Positions 38,635 through 46,780 of a DNA stretch of 64,000 nucleotides are shown here, one piece after another. Position 1 is the stretch's first letter; every line of letters begins with the position of its first letter. The notes below the pieces were generated by a model. That model was not told the DNA's origin. It saw only the letters and a program-made list of their open reading frames with translations, and did no database searches. This DNA comes from Prochlorococcus sp. AG-363-O15 (GTDB lineage: Bacteria; Cyanobacteriota; Cyanobacteriia; PCC-6307; Cyanobiaceae): positions 29,057-93,056 of the forward strand of contig QCFZ01000004.1 in NCBI GenBank assembly GCA_003278255.1. The letters are read 5' to 3'. A program made the translations under genes and the position numbers.

Positions 38635-38662
38635 AATAGATCAATTAATCAATTGATCTATT
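38635..38662 (-). terminator. 12-bp perfect hairpin across the acRAF stop, end of the carboxysome operon
   Basis: AATAGATCAATT, spacer AATC, AATTGATCTATT. It contains the last codons and the TGA of acRAF. The tract after it on the minus strand is AT-rich but not a clean T-run. Probable 3' boundary of the cso mRNA. Confidence 0.5.
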
Positions 38663-38892
38663 TCTGCTGCAAATTGATGATCTAAATCTGTTATCTCAGC
38701 GTCGTCATTATCATTTTCTGGTCGCAATGTAATATTTACATATGTTTTGCCAAAACTAATGTCAGGGAAACGATTCACTGCTTCACTATGAGCCCCTAAA
38801 CGATCAAGGAAATTTCTTGTTTCTTGATAACTATCAAACTCAAATCTTTTTTCTAAACAAATTGGACGATTTCGCTGGTGCCAATGATCCAT
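38641..38892 (-). CDS. acRAF: Alpha-carboxysome Rubisco assembly factor acRAF (PCD-like)
   Basis: An 83-residue protein of the pterin-4a-carbinolamine dehydratase fold. In alpha-carboxysome operons this paralogue acts as a chaperone for folding or assembly of form IA Rubisco instead of pterin recycling. Landmarks: RFEFDSYQETRNFLDRLG, FPDISFGKTYVNITLRP and LDHQFAAEIDQL. The canonical dehydratase His-His-x-Pro site is not seen, consistent with loss of catalysis. Last gene of the operon; a hairpin spans its stop. Confidence 0.85.
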   Translation of the reverse strand: MDHWHQRNRPICLEKRFEFDSYQETRNFLDRLGAHSEAVNRFPDISFGKTYVNITLRPENDNDDAEITDLDHQFAAEIDQLIN

Positions 38893-38982
38893 GAAGATTG
38901 CTTCAGAGAAGGTTTTATATCTATAGCAAAAAGATCAAGAAATTTCTTTTAATACTTGATTATTTATCAAAATCAGAATTGC

Positions 38983-39555
38983 TTAACCTCTACGAACTCT
39001 TTCCGTTGACTTCAAAACAGGTTCCACTTCATGGTGAGGGCGAGCAATTATATGTGCAGCAACAAGACCATCTCCGACTCTTTCACAAGCATCTGCTCCC
39101 GCTCGAACAGATGCATTAACCGCTCCAGTCTCTCCACGAACCATAACTGTTACATAACCACCTCCAACAAATTCTGAAGAGACCAAACTAACTTCAGCTG
39201 CTTTAGTCATAGCATCAGCAGCTTCAATAGCCGGGACCATGCCACGTGTTTCAATCATTCCAAGAGCAATACCTTGAGAAGAACTTTCTTCAGTTAATTT
39301 CTTACTTTTGTCAGAAATATTAGAAGTTGCTTTTCCTGAAATTTTATTTCTGGTATTACCAGCAGCCTTTCCCTCCGTTGAAGTTTTAGTTTTAGACGAA
39401 GAAGAAACCGTTCCCTCGGAATTATCGATTGCTATAGCAGAAACATCAACTGTCTTACTAGATTCCAAATCGGTTGATTTAACAGATCTAGTGTCAGGAG
39501 CTTTATTACTCCTAGAAGATTTAGTTGAACGACGGCGGGGAGAAGAACTTGTCAT
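38983..39555 (-). CDS. csoS1E: Carboxysome shell protein CsoS1E: BMC domain with long N-terminal tail
   Basis: 190 residues. Residues about 95-185 are a BMC hexamer domain nearly identical to CsoS1A (GIALGMIETRGMVPAIEAAD, FVGGGYVTVMVRGETGAVN, VGDGLVAAHIIARPH). Residues 1-92 are a disordered, Ser/Thr/Lys/Arg-rich tail starting MTSSSPRRRSTKSSRSNK with no counterpart in CsoS1A. The tail should project from one face of the hexamer. Codons are more AT-rich than in csoS1A, suggesting lower expression. Found in a subset of picocyanobacteria; role not established. Confidence 0.88.
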   Translation of the reverse strand: MTSSSPRRRSTKSSRSNKAPDTRSVKSTDLESSKTVDVSAIAIDNSEGTVSSSSKTKTSTEGKAAGNTRNKISGKATSNISDKSKKLTEESSSQGIALGMIETRGMVPAIEAADAMTKAAEVSLVSSEFVGGGYVTVMVRGETGAVNASVRAGADACERVGDGLVAAHIIARPHHEVEPVLKSTERVRRG

Positions 39556-39603
39556 CTGATTGAAGTTTTAAAAAGGAAAGAAGTGAGAATTAACTTGATT
39601 TAT

Positions 39604-39858
39604 TTATCCATCCGGAGACCAATTATCAATAATTCCACCTATTGTCAAATCAGTTTGAATAGAAGGATTAGGACAAGCAAATCGAGCTGCTGAACCACTA
39701 GCAGTAAAAACCCAATTCCCCTCACGTGCACCAACAGGATCTACCGCAACTAGTTGTTTACCTTTGTTATTTTTAAGGATACGCAAGTGCATATGTCCCA
39801 ATCCTTCGACTCGTTGAGTACAAATTAATCGGCCCATAACTTGCATTATTTCCATCAA
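39604..39858 (-). CDS. csoS4B: Carboxysome vertex pentamer protein CsoS4B
   Basis: An 84-residue BMV-fold protein capping the icosahedral vertices of the shell. Landmarks: GRLICTQRVEGLGHMHLRIL, VAVDPVGAREGNWVFTASGS and TIGGIIDNW. The ATG overlaps the csoS4A stop by four bases; a second ATG at 39846 is possible. Minor shell component that limits CO2 leakage. Confidence 0.94.
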   Translation of the reverse strand: MMEIMQVMGRLICTQRVEGLGHMHLRILKNNKGKQLVAVDPVGAREGNWVFTASGSAARFACPNPSIQTDLTIGGIIDNWSPDG

Positions 39859-40130
39859 GAAAGCCCCCCATCTATGGTCTTGTTTGAATCAGGGTCCCAA
39901 TGATCAATAATCCCAACAATAGTGAGGTCACTAGGATATGACTTGCTTCCCGCTGCTTCTCTAGCAGCAGAACTCCCAACACAAATCACCCAATCATCGG
40001 GTTTACACCCAACTGCATCAACAGCAACTTTTCTAGAACTCCCATCAAGAACAACCTGAAGGTGTTTATGTTCAAATCCAGGGATTCGATTGGTAGATAC
40101 AAGGGGTTTCAAAACCTTACAAATAAGCAT
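39855..40130 (-). CDS. csoS4A: Carboxysome vertex pentamer protein CsoS4A
   Basis: 91 residues, same BMV fold as CsoS4B: CKVLKPLVSTNRIPGFEHKH, VAVDAVGCKPDDWVICVGSS and TIVGIIDHWDPD. It starts one base after the csoSCA stop and overlaps csoS4B by four bases, so the three are tightly coupled. Confidence 0.95.
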   Translation of the reverse strand: MLICKVLKPLVSTNRIPGFEHKHLQVVLDGSSRKVAVDAVGCKPDDWVICVGSSAAREAAGSKSYPSDLTIVGIIDHWDPDSNKTIDGGLS

Positions 40131-40131
40131 G

Positions 40132-41691
40132 TCAATGTGCCTCCTGAAAAGCAGGATCTAGCGAAGACCCTACAACTTCGGCAGGGACCTTTATATCTCT
40201 ATCTCTAATTGTCAAAAGAGTATGCAAAAAACCATCATCTACTAAGTCTTTATAACGTATTGAAATTGCATTATCTACTCTTTTACAATCAGAAATTGCT
40301 CTATCTCTTGCTCCTGGAACTCTCCCAGAATAATCAAACCTAACTACAACAGGTATCGGCAAATCCCTAGAAAGATTTAGACCTTTGAAAATCTTTATTC
40401 CAACATCCAAATCTGGAGCCCCTTCTTCAACAGTATCAAGATGAGCAAAATAAGTAAGATTCCTTAAATGAACTTCTTTGAAACCAATACCTACTCCTAT
40501 AAAACGTTCAGCATGTCCAGCATCTGGGTAAGCTCCCCCATAAAGTTGGCGTACATAATCAATTTGAGAAATATTATTTACTATTAATTTCGTAATAAAT
40601 TTAATCATTCCCAAATCTGAGTTATTAGGAGAATTTTCCTTAACAATTGAATTAATCTTTGCTATCGCCTGATCAATTGAAAGAGATTTAGTGTCCTCAT
40701 AAATATCTGCTGCAGAAATCCAATTATTAATATCTATTTGACTGTTAGATGAAGGGATATGAATCCTTATAGCATCAGTGTCAGTGTCAATACCAATTAA
40801 AAGTAAATCAACTGAAGCTCCACAACAAAAACTATTCTCAACAGCCTCTCTAAAATCAAGCAGGCGCTGATGTCCTGCAGCTGCTGCTGCTTCATCATTG
40901 CTTCCATGTGCCGCACAACCCTGATGTAATGGATCAAGAGAGCTGAAGTGATAAGTAACAGCTTTCAAATATCTAGTAGGAACTTCTGCAGGATTTGGCA
41001 CTCCTTCTCGATATCGACTGTGCTCTGTTTTTATCCAACGGTTAACAGTATTCTCTACATCAAAGAGAGCACCTGCATGGGATCTTCGACGAACTGCGCT
41101 AAATGGAATTCGCAATGCATACGCAACTGAATGAGCCAATCTTCCATCTGAACAAGGAGTTAGGTCTAAAAGGTGAAAACCACAATCGACTAGAAAAGAC
41201 TGGAAAGATTTTGCTGCACTGCTTTCTTTAGATCCATTTAATGGATCTGAATTAAAAAAATAATCACTAGCTTGTTGATGAGCCTGAAAAACACACCATG
41301 AAAAGAGAGCTCTCATATCAAGAGGTTTAACCCAAGCCTTATCTAGTACATGATTGGGTAATTCAAAACCAAGTTCTAAAAAAGCTAATTTCTGTGCATT
41401 TTTTACAAAATCTTGTTCATGTTGTAAGGCTGATATTTTCTTAAGGAAAGGAACTATCCGATCAAATCTGCCTTTTACTTCATGTTCATATTCTTCTAGA
41501 TGTTTATTAGCAGAATTATCCGTAAGTGGGTGCAAAAGAGATTTATTTGAATTATTGATTTTAGTAATTGACTTATCATCTTGAGTGCTTACATGTTGAT
41601 TGCTTACATCTTGAGTAAGCGCATAACGCTTACTAGGAGCCGTAGGTCCCATTAATCGACCAGCAGTATTGGCCAATTTTCTATAGGCCAT
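40132..41691 (-). CDS. csoSCA: Carboxysomal carbonic anhydrase CsoSCA (CsoS3)
   Basis: Converts bicarbonate to CO2 inside the carboxysome. 519 residues from ATG 41691; the preceding TTG is less likely. An N-terminal disordered segment (LANTAGRLMGPTAPSKRYAL, then a Ser/Asn-rich stretch to about 65) is where the H. neapolitanus homologue binds Rubisco. The catalytic half carries the zinc ligands C180 (TPCSDGRLAHS), H248 (TYHFSS) and C259 (LHQGCAAHGS) in the beta-CA-like spacing. The C-terminal half is the degenerate repeat. It lies seven bases after csoS2. Confidence 0.96.
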   Translation of the reverse strand: MAYRKLANTAGRLMGPTAPSKRYALTQDVSNQHVSTQDDKSITKINNSNKSLLHPLTDNSANKHLEEYEHEVKGRFDRIVPFLKKISALQHEQDFVKNAQKLAFLELGFELPNHVLDKAWVKPLDMRALFSWCVFQAHQQASDYFFNSDPLNGSKESSAAKSFQSFLVDCGFHLLDLTPCSDGRLAHSVAYALRIPFSAVRRRSHAGALFDVENTVNRWIKTEHSRYREGVPNPAEVPTRYLKAVTYHFSSLDPLHQGCAAHGSNDEAAAAAGHQRLLDFREAVENSFCCGASVDLLLIGIDTDTDAIRIHIPSSNSQIDINNWISAADIYEDTKSLSIDQAIAKINSIVKENSPNNSDLGMIKFITKLIVNNISQIDYVRQLYGGAYPDAGHAERFIGVGIGFKEVHLRNLTYFAHLDTVEEGAPDLDVGIKIFKGLNLSRDLPIPVVVRFDYSGRVPGARDRAISDCKRVDNAISIRYKDLVDDGFLHTLLTIRDRDIKVPAEVVGSSLDPAFQEAH

Positions 41692-41698
41692 CAATTAT

Positions 41699-44083
41699 TT
41701 ACCCCCTTGCTCCACCAGAAAAAGTAACCAACTGCCCATCACGTGTATTACCACTGGAACCAGTTATCAAGAAATCTGGTTTAGCAAGTTCTTCATTTCG
41801 CTTGGAATCAAAAGCTGGCATCGCGTTCATTGCACCAGGTCGACTTGGATTACGACGGCGAGCAGAAACCCCCTCAGTCCCAGTTACTCTCTCCCCTCTA
41901 GCCCAATCATCGCCAGTGATATTTAGTCCATGAGATTGTCCTTCTCCAGTGATTCTAGAAATAGGACGGGTATTCTCTTGATCATCTACTTTTTCATCTA
42001 CCGGAGAAGAATTAAATTTCCTTTGCTTTCTATCAAAGCGAAATTGCTCTGTTCCTGTGACCTTATTACCGGCCATATCAAATGGTCCTGTAATTTTTGA
42101 ACCGTTTTCATAACTAATACCAGTTACAGCTAATTGTTGATCACGTTGGGCATGCGCTGCTCTGGCTGGAGATTCAACACTAAATTGCATCCAAGGCTCA
42201 GTTTTTGAGGAGTTATGAAAATCATGGCTATCAGATGTAGCTAATTGTCCACAAGCTTCTGAAAGCTGATCTCTACCTATGTAAGGGGTACCTGTTAGAG
42301 GCTCACAAGCCCCTTTCTCTGCACCTGTCATCACTCCTCCAACTCCTGGCTGCTGACCTGTCAAAGGAGATCCTGGAGTTCCTAATCTTTTCGGCGTGCG
42401 TTGATGGATTTCATTAACACTGTTGGATTGGCACCATTCATTTGCCTGCTCAAAGCCTGCATATGGCGTACCTGTGACAGCTTTACATGTCCCGGGCTCA
42501 TCACCTGTTACTAGTGAAGATCTACCTGTAAGAGTTCCACTTATCGCCTGAGATTTATTTGTAAGACTTATGCCTACCTTTGCAGCTTCAGGATCTGGGG
42601 TTCCTCCACAAAAAGATTGAAATTGTTCTACTCCAACATACTCATCACCTGTTACACGTTTACAGCTACCAGGCTCATTACCTGTAACAGATCCTGCACG
42701 AGCAACATTGGTTCCTGTTACACCTGCACCTCTAAGAGTACTAAAAGAACCTACTTTCTCGGCAGATCTTCCTTCTGGCAATGGATCAGACCCTAAGTAT
42801 TGATCACCAGTTAATTCTTTATTTGATCCAGCCTCATCACCAGTTACCTTTTCAGACCTACCTACCATGACTCCACTTACTTTCCTTCCCTCTTGAGTAA
42901 GACTCTGACCTACTTTTCGAGGTGAAGGTTCAAGTCCTCCACAAAAAGAAGAAGATTGATTAGCAGAAATATATTCAGTTCCAGTAAGAGTTTTACAAGT
43001 TCCTGGTTCATCACCAGTTACTTTTTCAGACCGTCCTACTTCATTTCCAGTAACTCGATTTCCATGAGATGTACTAGTTACTGCAACTTTTGATGGTTGT
43101 ATATAAGATGGGGAATTTTGACAAAAGGAGTCAATAGTATCTTGTCCCAAATATTGAGTTCCAGTTATAGAACGACAAGTACTCGCTTCATTACCAGTTG
43201 TCTTATTAGAACGATTAGCCTGAGTTCCAGTTACAAATTGCCCTGAATTTGTCTCACTTACTCCTACCTTCCAATGCGCATCGGCTGGAACCGATTCCTT
43301 TGATCCATTACGATTAGGCCCACAAGGACGAGTTACACAAGAACGATTTTTCCCAGTAGCGCCACTTTTACTGCGTAATTCACGGACTCGTTGGGATATC
43401 TCACGACTAGTTAAATCTGGATCTCCTTGTCGAGCCATAGAAGCTGCTGATGTTGGCTGCTTAGCAGCAGACTTACCATGTTTAGAGAGTGCTTCCCTTC
43501 TTGCTAAAACAAGAGCTCTACTTGGATTCTCAATTGCTCTTCTTTTTGAAGATGAAGAGCGACGACTGCCTACTCTTTGAGCATGAGATAAAGATTTAGA
43601 TGTTTTTATAAATGAATTATCGGACTGGTTATTTTCTTTTACATCACTAACAACAGAAGAGTCTATTGAAGAAGAAGTATTATTTTGTTGAGAATTTTTA
43701 ATAGACAAATCTTTCTGTAAATCAATTCTAGTTCGGTCTTTGCTTGTATCAGCTGACTTTCCTCTACGAGACAAAGCTTCACGTCTAGCTAAAACCAATT
43801 CACGGCTTGGGTGACTAACTGACTTAATAGTACGACTTACAGAAGAACTAGCTTTATTTGAAGACGGTGCTCCAGTCTTTGGCATCTTAATTGGAGAAAT
43901 AGTTGAAACTTTTTTCTTAGGTTTCATGAAAGATGCGTCAGTCCTAGTAAGACGTGCATCGTCCACTGTCCTAACTCTATCTGAGCCAGATGATCCACTA
44001 CTTAGTGCAGTAGATCGTTTACCTCCTTCACTAAGAGCCTTACGGCGCTCAAGTGCTAAATCACGACTGGAAAGTTTTGCCAT
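41699..44083 (-). CDS. csoS2: Carboxysome assembly scaffold CsoS2
   Basis: Intrinsically disordered 794-residue scaffold linking Rubisco to the shell. Four N-terminal Rubisco-binding repeats near 5-22, 92-109, 187-204 and 226-241 (e.g. RELVLARREALSRRGK). Six middle repeats begin near 272, 332, 390, 443, 502 and 566, each with V/I/LTG motifs, most with two Cys; the third lacks both. The C-terminal region (630-794) holds further VTG motifs, VTGTE at 675 and 733, and ends ITGSSGNTRDGQLVTFSGG, the shell-anchoring peptide. A strong hairpin precedes the gene. Confidence 0.97.
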   Translation of the reverse strand: MAKLSSRDLALERRKALSEGGKRSTALSSGSSGSDRVRTVDDARLTRTDASFMKPKKKVSTISPIKMPKTGAPSSNKASSSVSRTIKSVSHPSRELVLARREALSRRGKSADTSKDRTRIDLQKDLSIKNSQQNNTSSSIDSSVVSDVKENNQSDNSFIKTSKSLSHAQRVGSRRSSSSKRRAIENPSRALVLARREALSKHGKSAAKQPTSAASMARQGDPDLTSREISQRVRELRSKSGATGKNRSCVTRPCGPNRNGSKESVPADAHWKVGVSETNSGQFVTGTQANRSNKTTGNEASTCRSITGTQYLGQDTIDSFCQNSPSYIQPSKVAVTSTSHGNRVTGNEVGRSEKVTGDEPGTCKTLTGTEYISANQSSSFCGGLEPSPRKVGQSLTQEGRKVSGVMVGRSEKVTGDEAGSNKELTGDQYLGSDPLPEGRSAEKVGSFSTLRGAGVTGTNVARAGSVTGNEPGSCKRVTGDEYVGVEQFQSFCGGTPDPEAAKVGISLTNKSQAISGTLTGRSSLVTGDEPGTCKAVTGTPYAGFEQANEWCQSNSVNEIHQRTPKRLGTPGSPLTGQQPGVGGVMTGAEKGACEPLTGTPYIGRDQLSEACGQLATSDSHDFHNSSKTEPWMQFSVESPARAAHAQRDQQLAVTGISYENGSKITGPFDMAGNKVTGTEQFRFDRKQRKFNSSPVDEKVDDQENTRPISRITGEGQSHGLNITGDDWARGERVTGTEGVSARRRNPSRPGAMNAMPAFDSKRNEELAKPDFLITGSSGNTRDGQLVTFSGGARG

Positions 44084-44141
44084 GTCCGCCCAAAAGAAAC
44101 GTCTTGATTAGATGAAGATGTTAATCAACTAGAAGGGAAAC

Positions 44142-44172
44142 TAATAACCTCGAGCAAAACTCGAGGTTATTA
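44142..44172 (-). other. 13-bp perfect hairpin between rbcS and csoS2
   Basis: TAATAACCTCGAG, loop CAAAA, CTCGAGGTTATTA on the plus strand; transcribed on the minus strand 20 bases after the rbcS stop. No T-run follows, so it more likely protects the rbcLS mRNA 3' end or attenuates than fully terminates. Confidence 0.8.
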
Positions 44173-44192
44173 ACTACTAATTAAAGAGGTAA

Positions 44193-44534
44193 TCAGCGAC
44201 CTTCGAATACAACAAATGCTGTACCCTGACTCTGGGTATAAGCGTCATAACCAACCATTCGAACATGGTGGTCTGGATATGCACGATGGCAAGCTTCAAG
44301 CTCGCTTACAACAACATTGAGATCCTTTTCACCGAAGAAAGGTAACTTCCAATAAGACCAGTAGGTCTGCATAGAACCACTTGGGTGAACGTGCTCAATG
44401 ACAGGGCTCCATCCCTGAGCAATGATGTAAGCAATTTGATCGTAAATTTCGTCCTGGGTCATCGGCGGTAAAAAGCCGAAGGTTTCCAGGGTGGCGACTG
44501 TTTGGTAGTCACCAACTGTGCTCTGGAAAGGCAT
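44193..44534 (-). CDS. rbcS: Rubisco small subunit, form IA
   Basis: 113 residues starting MPFQSTVGDYQTVATLETFG. Landmarks: FLPPMTQDEIYDQIAYIIAQ, MQTYWSYWKLPFFG and HHVRMVGYDAY. The frame is open up to 44615, but the ATG at 44534 matches the known protein start. 98 bases after rbcL, with hairpins on both sides. Confidence 0.98.
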   Translation of the reverse strand: MPFQSTVGDYQTVATLETFGFLPPMTQDEIYDQIAYIIAQGWSPVIEHVHPSGSMQTYWSYWKLPFFGEKDLNVVVSELEACHRAYPDHHVRMVGYDAYTQSQGTAFVVFEGR

Positions 44535-44600
44535 GGTGAACCTGGGATTGTGAATGTAGTAAAAGACGGTTGAAGTAACCGACAAGTGATGCTTGGGAAA

Positions 44601-44630
44601 AGAAGGAGGAGGCAAAAAACCTCCTCTTCT
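44601..44630 (-). other. Hairpin two bases after the rbcL stop
   Basis: AGAAG-(G)-AGGAGG pairs with CCTCCTCTTCT: 11 pairs with one bulged G and a seven-base A-rich loop. It lies in the rbcL-rbcS spacer and could separate large- and small-subunit mRNA stability. Confidence 0.65.
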
Positions 44631-44632
44631 CG

Positions 44633-46048
44633 CTATTGCTGAACGTCGAGCTTGTCGACCGTGTCAAATTCGAACTTGATTTCCTTCCAAGTTTCAAGTG
44701 CAATCGCAAGTTCAGGACTGTGCTTAGCGGCTTCCATAAGGATGTCGCGGCTTTCCTTCTCAATCTCACGACCAGCATTACGTGCTTTGACACAAGCTTC
44801 TAGAGCAACCCTGTTGGCAGCAGCTCCAGCAGCTGAACCCCATGGGTGACCATGAGTTCCTCCCCCGAATTGCAAGCAAGAATCATCTCCGAAAATTGCT
44901 AGCAAAGCAGGCATATGCCATACGTGAATACCACCTGAAGCAACAGCAAATACGCCAGGCATGGAACCCCAATCTTGATCGAAGAAGTTACCGCGTGTGC
45001 GATCTTCTGGAACAAAGGACTCACGAAGGTTGTCGATATAGCCAAGGGTGGTCTGACGATCTCCTTCTAGCTTTCCGACAACAGTTCCTGTATGAAGTTG
45101 ATCTCCACCTGACAGGCGCAAGCACTTCGCAAGAACACGGAAATGAATGCCATGCTTTGGATGACGGTCAATAACGGCATGCATCGCACGGTGAATGTGA
45201 AGCAGCATTCCGTTCTTACGGCACCAATTAGCCAAACCTGTATTTGCTGTAAAACCACCTGTTATGTAGTCGTGCATGATGATTGGCATGTCAAGCTCTT
45301 TAGCGAACTCGGCACGCTCATACATCTCCTCAGGAGTAGTCGCAGTGCAATTAAGGTAATGACCTTTTACCTCTCCAGTTTCTTGTTGAGCAAGCTTTAC
45401 AGCTTCAGCAACAAATTCAAATCTTTCGCGCCAGCGTTGGAAAGGTTGAGAGTTGATGTTCTCGTCATCCTTGGTTAGGTCTAAACCACCACGAAGACAT
45501 TCATAAACAACTCTTCCATAGTTTTTACCTGACAAACCAAGTTTTGGCTTGATGGTGCAACCAAGAAGTGGGCGACCGTATTTATTTAAACGATCACGCT
45601 CAACAACAATGCCGTTAGGGGGGCCACCGCAGGTCTTGATAAAGGCCATTGGGAAGCGAATATCTTCAAGGCGAAGATGTCTAAGAGCCTTGAAACCAAA
45701 TACGTTTCCGACGAGAGAAGTCAGAACGTTAGTAATTGAGCCTTCTTCAAAAAGATCGAGAGGATATGCAATGAATGCATAGAAGGATTCCTTATCACCA
45801 GGAACATCTTCAATGCGATAACAACGACCTTTATAGAACTCAAGGTCTGTTAAAAGTTCAGACCAAACTGTTGACCAAGTACCTGTTGAAGATTCCGCAG
45901 CAACAGCAGCTGCCACTTCTTCTCTAGGAACTCCTTCTTGACCTGTGCATTTGAAGCAGGCCAAAAGGTCTGTATCAAGGGGTACATAGTCAGGAGTCCA
46001 GTAGGTGTCTCTGTACTCCTTAACCCCAGCGTCGTACTTCTTGCTCAT
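44633..46048 (-). CDS. rbcL: Rubisco large subunit, form IA
   Basis: CO2-fixing enzyme of the Calvin cycle, packed in carboxysomes. 471 residues, complete. Active site: TIKPK with K167, carbamylated K193 with D195/E196 in DLTKDDEN, the loop-6 region and [10 protein letters not shown]. The sequence is of the proteobacterial (IA) lineage, as in all alpha-cyanobacteria, acquired with the cso genes. AAAGGAG sits seven bases before the ATG, a strong ribosome site. More GC-rich codons than neighbours, as expected of a top-expressed gene. Confidence 0.99.
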   Translation of the reverse strand: MSKKYDAGVKEYRDTYWTPDYVPLDTDLLACFKCTGQEGVPREEVAAAVAAESSTGTWSTVWSELLTDLEFYKGRCYRIEDVPGDKESFYAFIAYPLDLFEEGSITNVLTSLVGNVFGFKALRHLRLEDIRFPMAFIKTCGGPPNGIVVERDRLNKYGRPLLGCTIKPKLGLSGKNYGRVVYECLRGGLDLTKDDENINSQPFQRWRERFEFVAEAVKLAQQETGEVKGHYLNCTATTPEEMYERAEFAKELDMPIIMHDYITGGFTANTGLANWCRKNGMLLHIHRAMHAVIDRHPKHGIHFRVLAKCLRLSGGDQLHTGTVVGKLEGDRQTTLGYIDNLRESFVPEDRTRGNFFDQDWGSMPGVFAVASGGIHVWHMPALLAIFGDDSCLQFGGGTHGHPWGSAAGAAANRVALEACVKARNAGREIEKESRDILMEAAKHSPELAIALETWKEIKFEFDTVDKLDVQQ

Positions 46049-46120
46049 GGAATAACTCCTTTAGGTCGGTATAGGTCTTTGATATGACGAGCGCTATTTA
46101 AAAACGCCGCGTATCAAATC

Positions 46121-46432
46121 TCAGTCCTTTTGACCAAGGAAGTTGCCATTGCCCAAAGCAGGCTCAACTTCGCGGTGAGGACGAGCGATGATATGAGCCG
46201 CTACAAGTCCGTCGCCAACACGCTCACAAGCGTCTGCGCCAGCACGAACAGCAGCATTAACAGCTCCGGTTTCGCCACGAACCAATACGGTTACGTAACC
46301 TCCGCCTACAAACTCGCGACCAATCAGGCGCACTTCAGCAGCCTTGGTCATTGCGTCAGCAGCTTCAATCGCAGGTACAAGTCCGCGAGTCTCGATCATG
46401 CCGAGAGCGATTCCCATAGTTTCGTTAGCCAT
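46121..46432 (-). CDS. csoS1A: Major carboxysome shell hexamer CsoS1
   Basis: A 103-residue single-BMC-domain protein that tiles the shell facets and forms the pores for bicarbonate and RuBP. Landmarks: GIALGMIETRGLVPAIEAAD, FVGGGYVTVLVRGETGAVN and VGDGLVAAHIIARPH. First gene of the main operon; rbcL follows after 72 bases. Codons are notably GC-richer than in the nearly identical csoS1E domain, consistent with high expression. Confidence 0.98.
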   Translation of the reverse strand: MANETMGIALGMIETRGLVPAIEAADAMTKAAEVRLIGREFVGGGYVTVLVRGETGAVNAAVRAGADACERVGDGLVAAHIIARPHREVEPALGNGNFLGQKD

Positions 46433-46449
46433 TGCCTACCTGAGTAAAT

Positions 46450-46462
46450 GGGTGGAATGTTC
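46450..46462. repeat. Direct repeat copy 1, GGGTGGAATGTTC
   Basis: An exact 13-base copy 17 bases upstream of the csoS1A start codon. The second copy is 234 bases away at 46684. Confidence 0.7.
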
Positions 46463-46683
46463 GCAATGGACAATGCCCCCTGAACCTCTTATGCGTCAAG
46501 CAAAAAAGACAAAAAACCCGATCAATGTCTTTACTCTTTCTCATAAGCAGAACTTATGACCCTTGCCCTGACTGTTTTAAAGGACTGTTGTTTTTTTCGT
46601 CAGCACCTCAAAATATTCGATTGATGTTTGCCCTCATAGTGAGTATTTTCTCCCAACGAGACAGGACCCCAATCATTGCTGAG

Positions 46684-46696
46684 GGGTGGAATGTTC
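46684..46696. repeat. Direct repeat copy 2, GGGTGGAATGTTC
   Basis: The second exact copy, embedded between the arms of an 8-base inverted repeat about 85 bases upstream of rdgB. Confidence 0.7.
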
Positions 46697-46780
46697 AACC
46701 CAACCTGTCTCAACACCTATCAGAAGTGATACCAAATAAACGTCAAACCATCAGAATGCTTACCAACTACTTTTATAAAT

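Larger units (their letters stand above)
46433..46780. promoter_or_regulatory. 348-base divergent control region of the carboxysome operon and rdgB
   Basis: Contains no convincing gene. It must hold the operon promoter (minus) and the rdgB promoter (plus). It includes two copies of a 13-base direct repeat and nested inverted repeats (GAGACAGG 46658-46665 with CCTGTCTC 46704-46711; ACCCC 46666-46670 with GGGGT 46683-46687). Confidence 0.75.

Noticed and set aside
41699..44083. DNA tandem repeat or frameshift in csoS2
   Set aside because: Repeats exist at protein level only and are degenerate in DNA; the frame is continuous from start to stop. A programmed frameshift, known in some CsoS2 genes, could not be recognised by eye.
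44535..44615. Longer rbcS start
   Set aside because: The extra residues are not part of any Rubisco small subunit and include the intergenic spacer; MPFQST is the known start.
44509..44793. Minus-strand frame overlapping the rbcL 3' end and rbcS 5' end
   Set aside because: Out of frame with both Rubisco genes, which are fully supported.
46130..46559. Plus-strand open frames antisense to csoS1A
   Set aside because: They mirror the codon pattern of csoS1A on the other strand and have no ribosome sites.
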